Assembly: GCF_014698065.1 (NCBI RefSeq)
Contig: NZ_JACJSI010000023.1
Coordinates: forward strand, 26,120 to 90,119
DNA length: 64,000 nucleotides
Source of the DNA: Nostoc flagelliforme FACHB-838
GTDB lineage: Bacteria; Cyanobacteriota; Cyanobacteriia; Cyanobacteriales; Nostocaceae
Direction: 5' to 3'
Position numbers and translations under genes: made by a program. Below, in pieces: positions 63,836 through 64,000 of this stretch. Within the stretch, counting starts at the first letter, position 1. Each line of letters starts with the position of its first letter. The notes beneath the pieces are model-generated. The model saw only the letters and a list, made by a program, of their open reading frames with translations, was not told where the DNA came from and ran no database searches.

Positions 63836-63837
63836 AA

Positions 63838-64000
63838 ATGATAATGTTACCTAAATTCTACCAAAACTGCTTTCAGAATCTACTGACACCCACACAGTAC
63901 AAGATGCTGGAAATCTTGCTGATGCTATTGCAATTTCATAAAACTGTGACGATTGAGAAATTGGCAACAGTATTTCCCCAACCAATAAAATTTGAAAGTC
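63838..64000 (+). mobile_element. Start of an IS transposase (IS4-like), cut by window end
   Basis: The frame is open from ATG 63838 to the window end with 54 codons read. The sequence MLPKFYQNCFQNLLTP and then QYKMLEILLMLLQFHKTVTI resembles the N-terminus of Nostoc IS4-type transposases. The catalytic D-D-E residues are beyond the window. ATG 63844 is an alternative start. Confidence 0.6.

Larger units (their letters stand above)
63539..63837. other. Intergenic region with hairpin repeat next to transposase
   Basis: About 300 bases hold an imperfect palindrome (63627-63695) and the 5' flank of a transposase gene. The left end of the insertion element may lie between 63700 and 63800, but its terminal repeat cannot be named without the right end. 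Confidence 0.45.

Overview
The window reads as chromosomal DNA of a filamentous, probably heterocyst-forming cyanobacterium of the Nostoc type. The evidence is: frequent GCGATCGC (HIP1) octamers; beta-carboxysome shell genes (ccmK3-ccmK4); a cyanobacterial atpB-atpE (AtpD/AtpC) operon; the plastid/cyanobacterial ribosomal protein Ycf65; crtR; a HetZ-like protein; two CYP110-type P450s; and dense 7-bp tandem repeats, GTAGACGC-type dispersed repeats and palindromic MITE-like elements between genes. No rRNA, tRNA or CRISPR array was recognised.

Layout. 1-3.6 kb: a VirB10/TrbI-like protein, a possible VirB9-like partner and two small orphan proteins. 3.8-7.3 kb: a minus-strand lipid cluster (plsY, DUF3086, DUF3119, MlaE-type permease). 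7.8-10.1 kb: a small membrane protein, sppA and aroH. 10.2-13 kb: a defence/conflict patch with a decayed MazF-type toxin, a VapBC-like pair, a papain-fold toxin with a putative immunity partner, and crtR plus a 100-bp broken copy of its 3' region. 13.4-21.2 kb: pyruvate kinase, M61 peptidase, a Crp-family regulator, a PilB-like protein lacking its motor domain and a HetZ-like protein. 22-25.5 kb: ccmK3-ccmK4, an alpha/beta hydrolase, and a ParA-type ATPase with a coiled-coil partner that together look like the carboxysome-positioning pair McdA/McdB.

25.7-33.8 kb: P450, an interrupted gene, a conserved cyanobacterial protein that may be CcmS-like, an MsbA-type ABC exporter, a prohibitin, a DUF1824 protein and an ABC-F ATPase. 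33.8-37.9 kb is accessory DNA: a MITE-like element, a 21-bp minisatellite encoding heptapeptide repeats, an orphan gene plus a truncated copy of its 3' end, a GC-rich acetyltransferase, a secreted Arg/Tyr-rich protein and an ArsC/Spx-like protein. 37.9-40.2 kb: a complete osmoprotectant ABC importer. 40.3-46.4 kb: Uma2, an RTX-type protein, gamma-glutamyltransferase and two small conserved proteins. 46.4-47.6 kb: an aldo/keto reductase pseudogene cut by three dispersed repeats.

47.6-53 kb: alpha/beta hydrolase, aroE, a membrane-channel-like protein, an SRPBCC protein and SirB1. 53.6-57.9 kb: ATP synthase beta and epsilon, separated by a spacer made largely of heptamer repeats, then a large flotillin-like protein. 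57.9-64 kb: a kinase-WD40 protein with unusual catalytic residues, Ycf65, tandem DUF29 genes, a HAD hydrolase, a second P450 and the start of a transposase cut by the window edge.

The most coherent biological story is carboxysome biology at 22-28 kb. The most unusual sequence-level story is how dispersed repeats have shaped genes: they lie inside a gamma-glutamyltransferase linker and a channel N-terminus, they supply the start codons of aroE and atpC and the stop codon of atpD, and they break an aldo/keto reductase gene.
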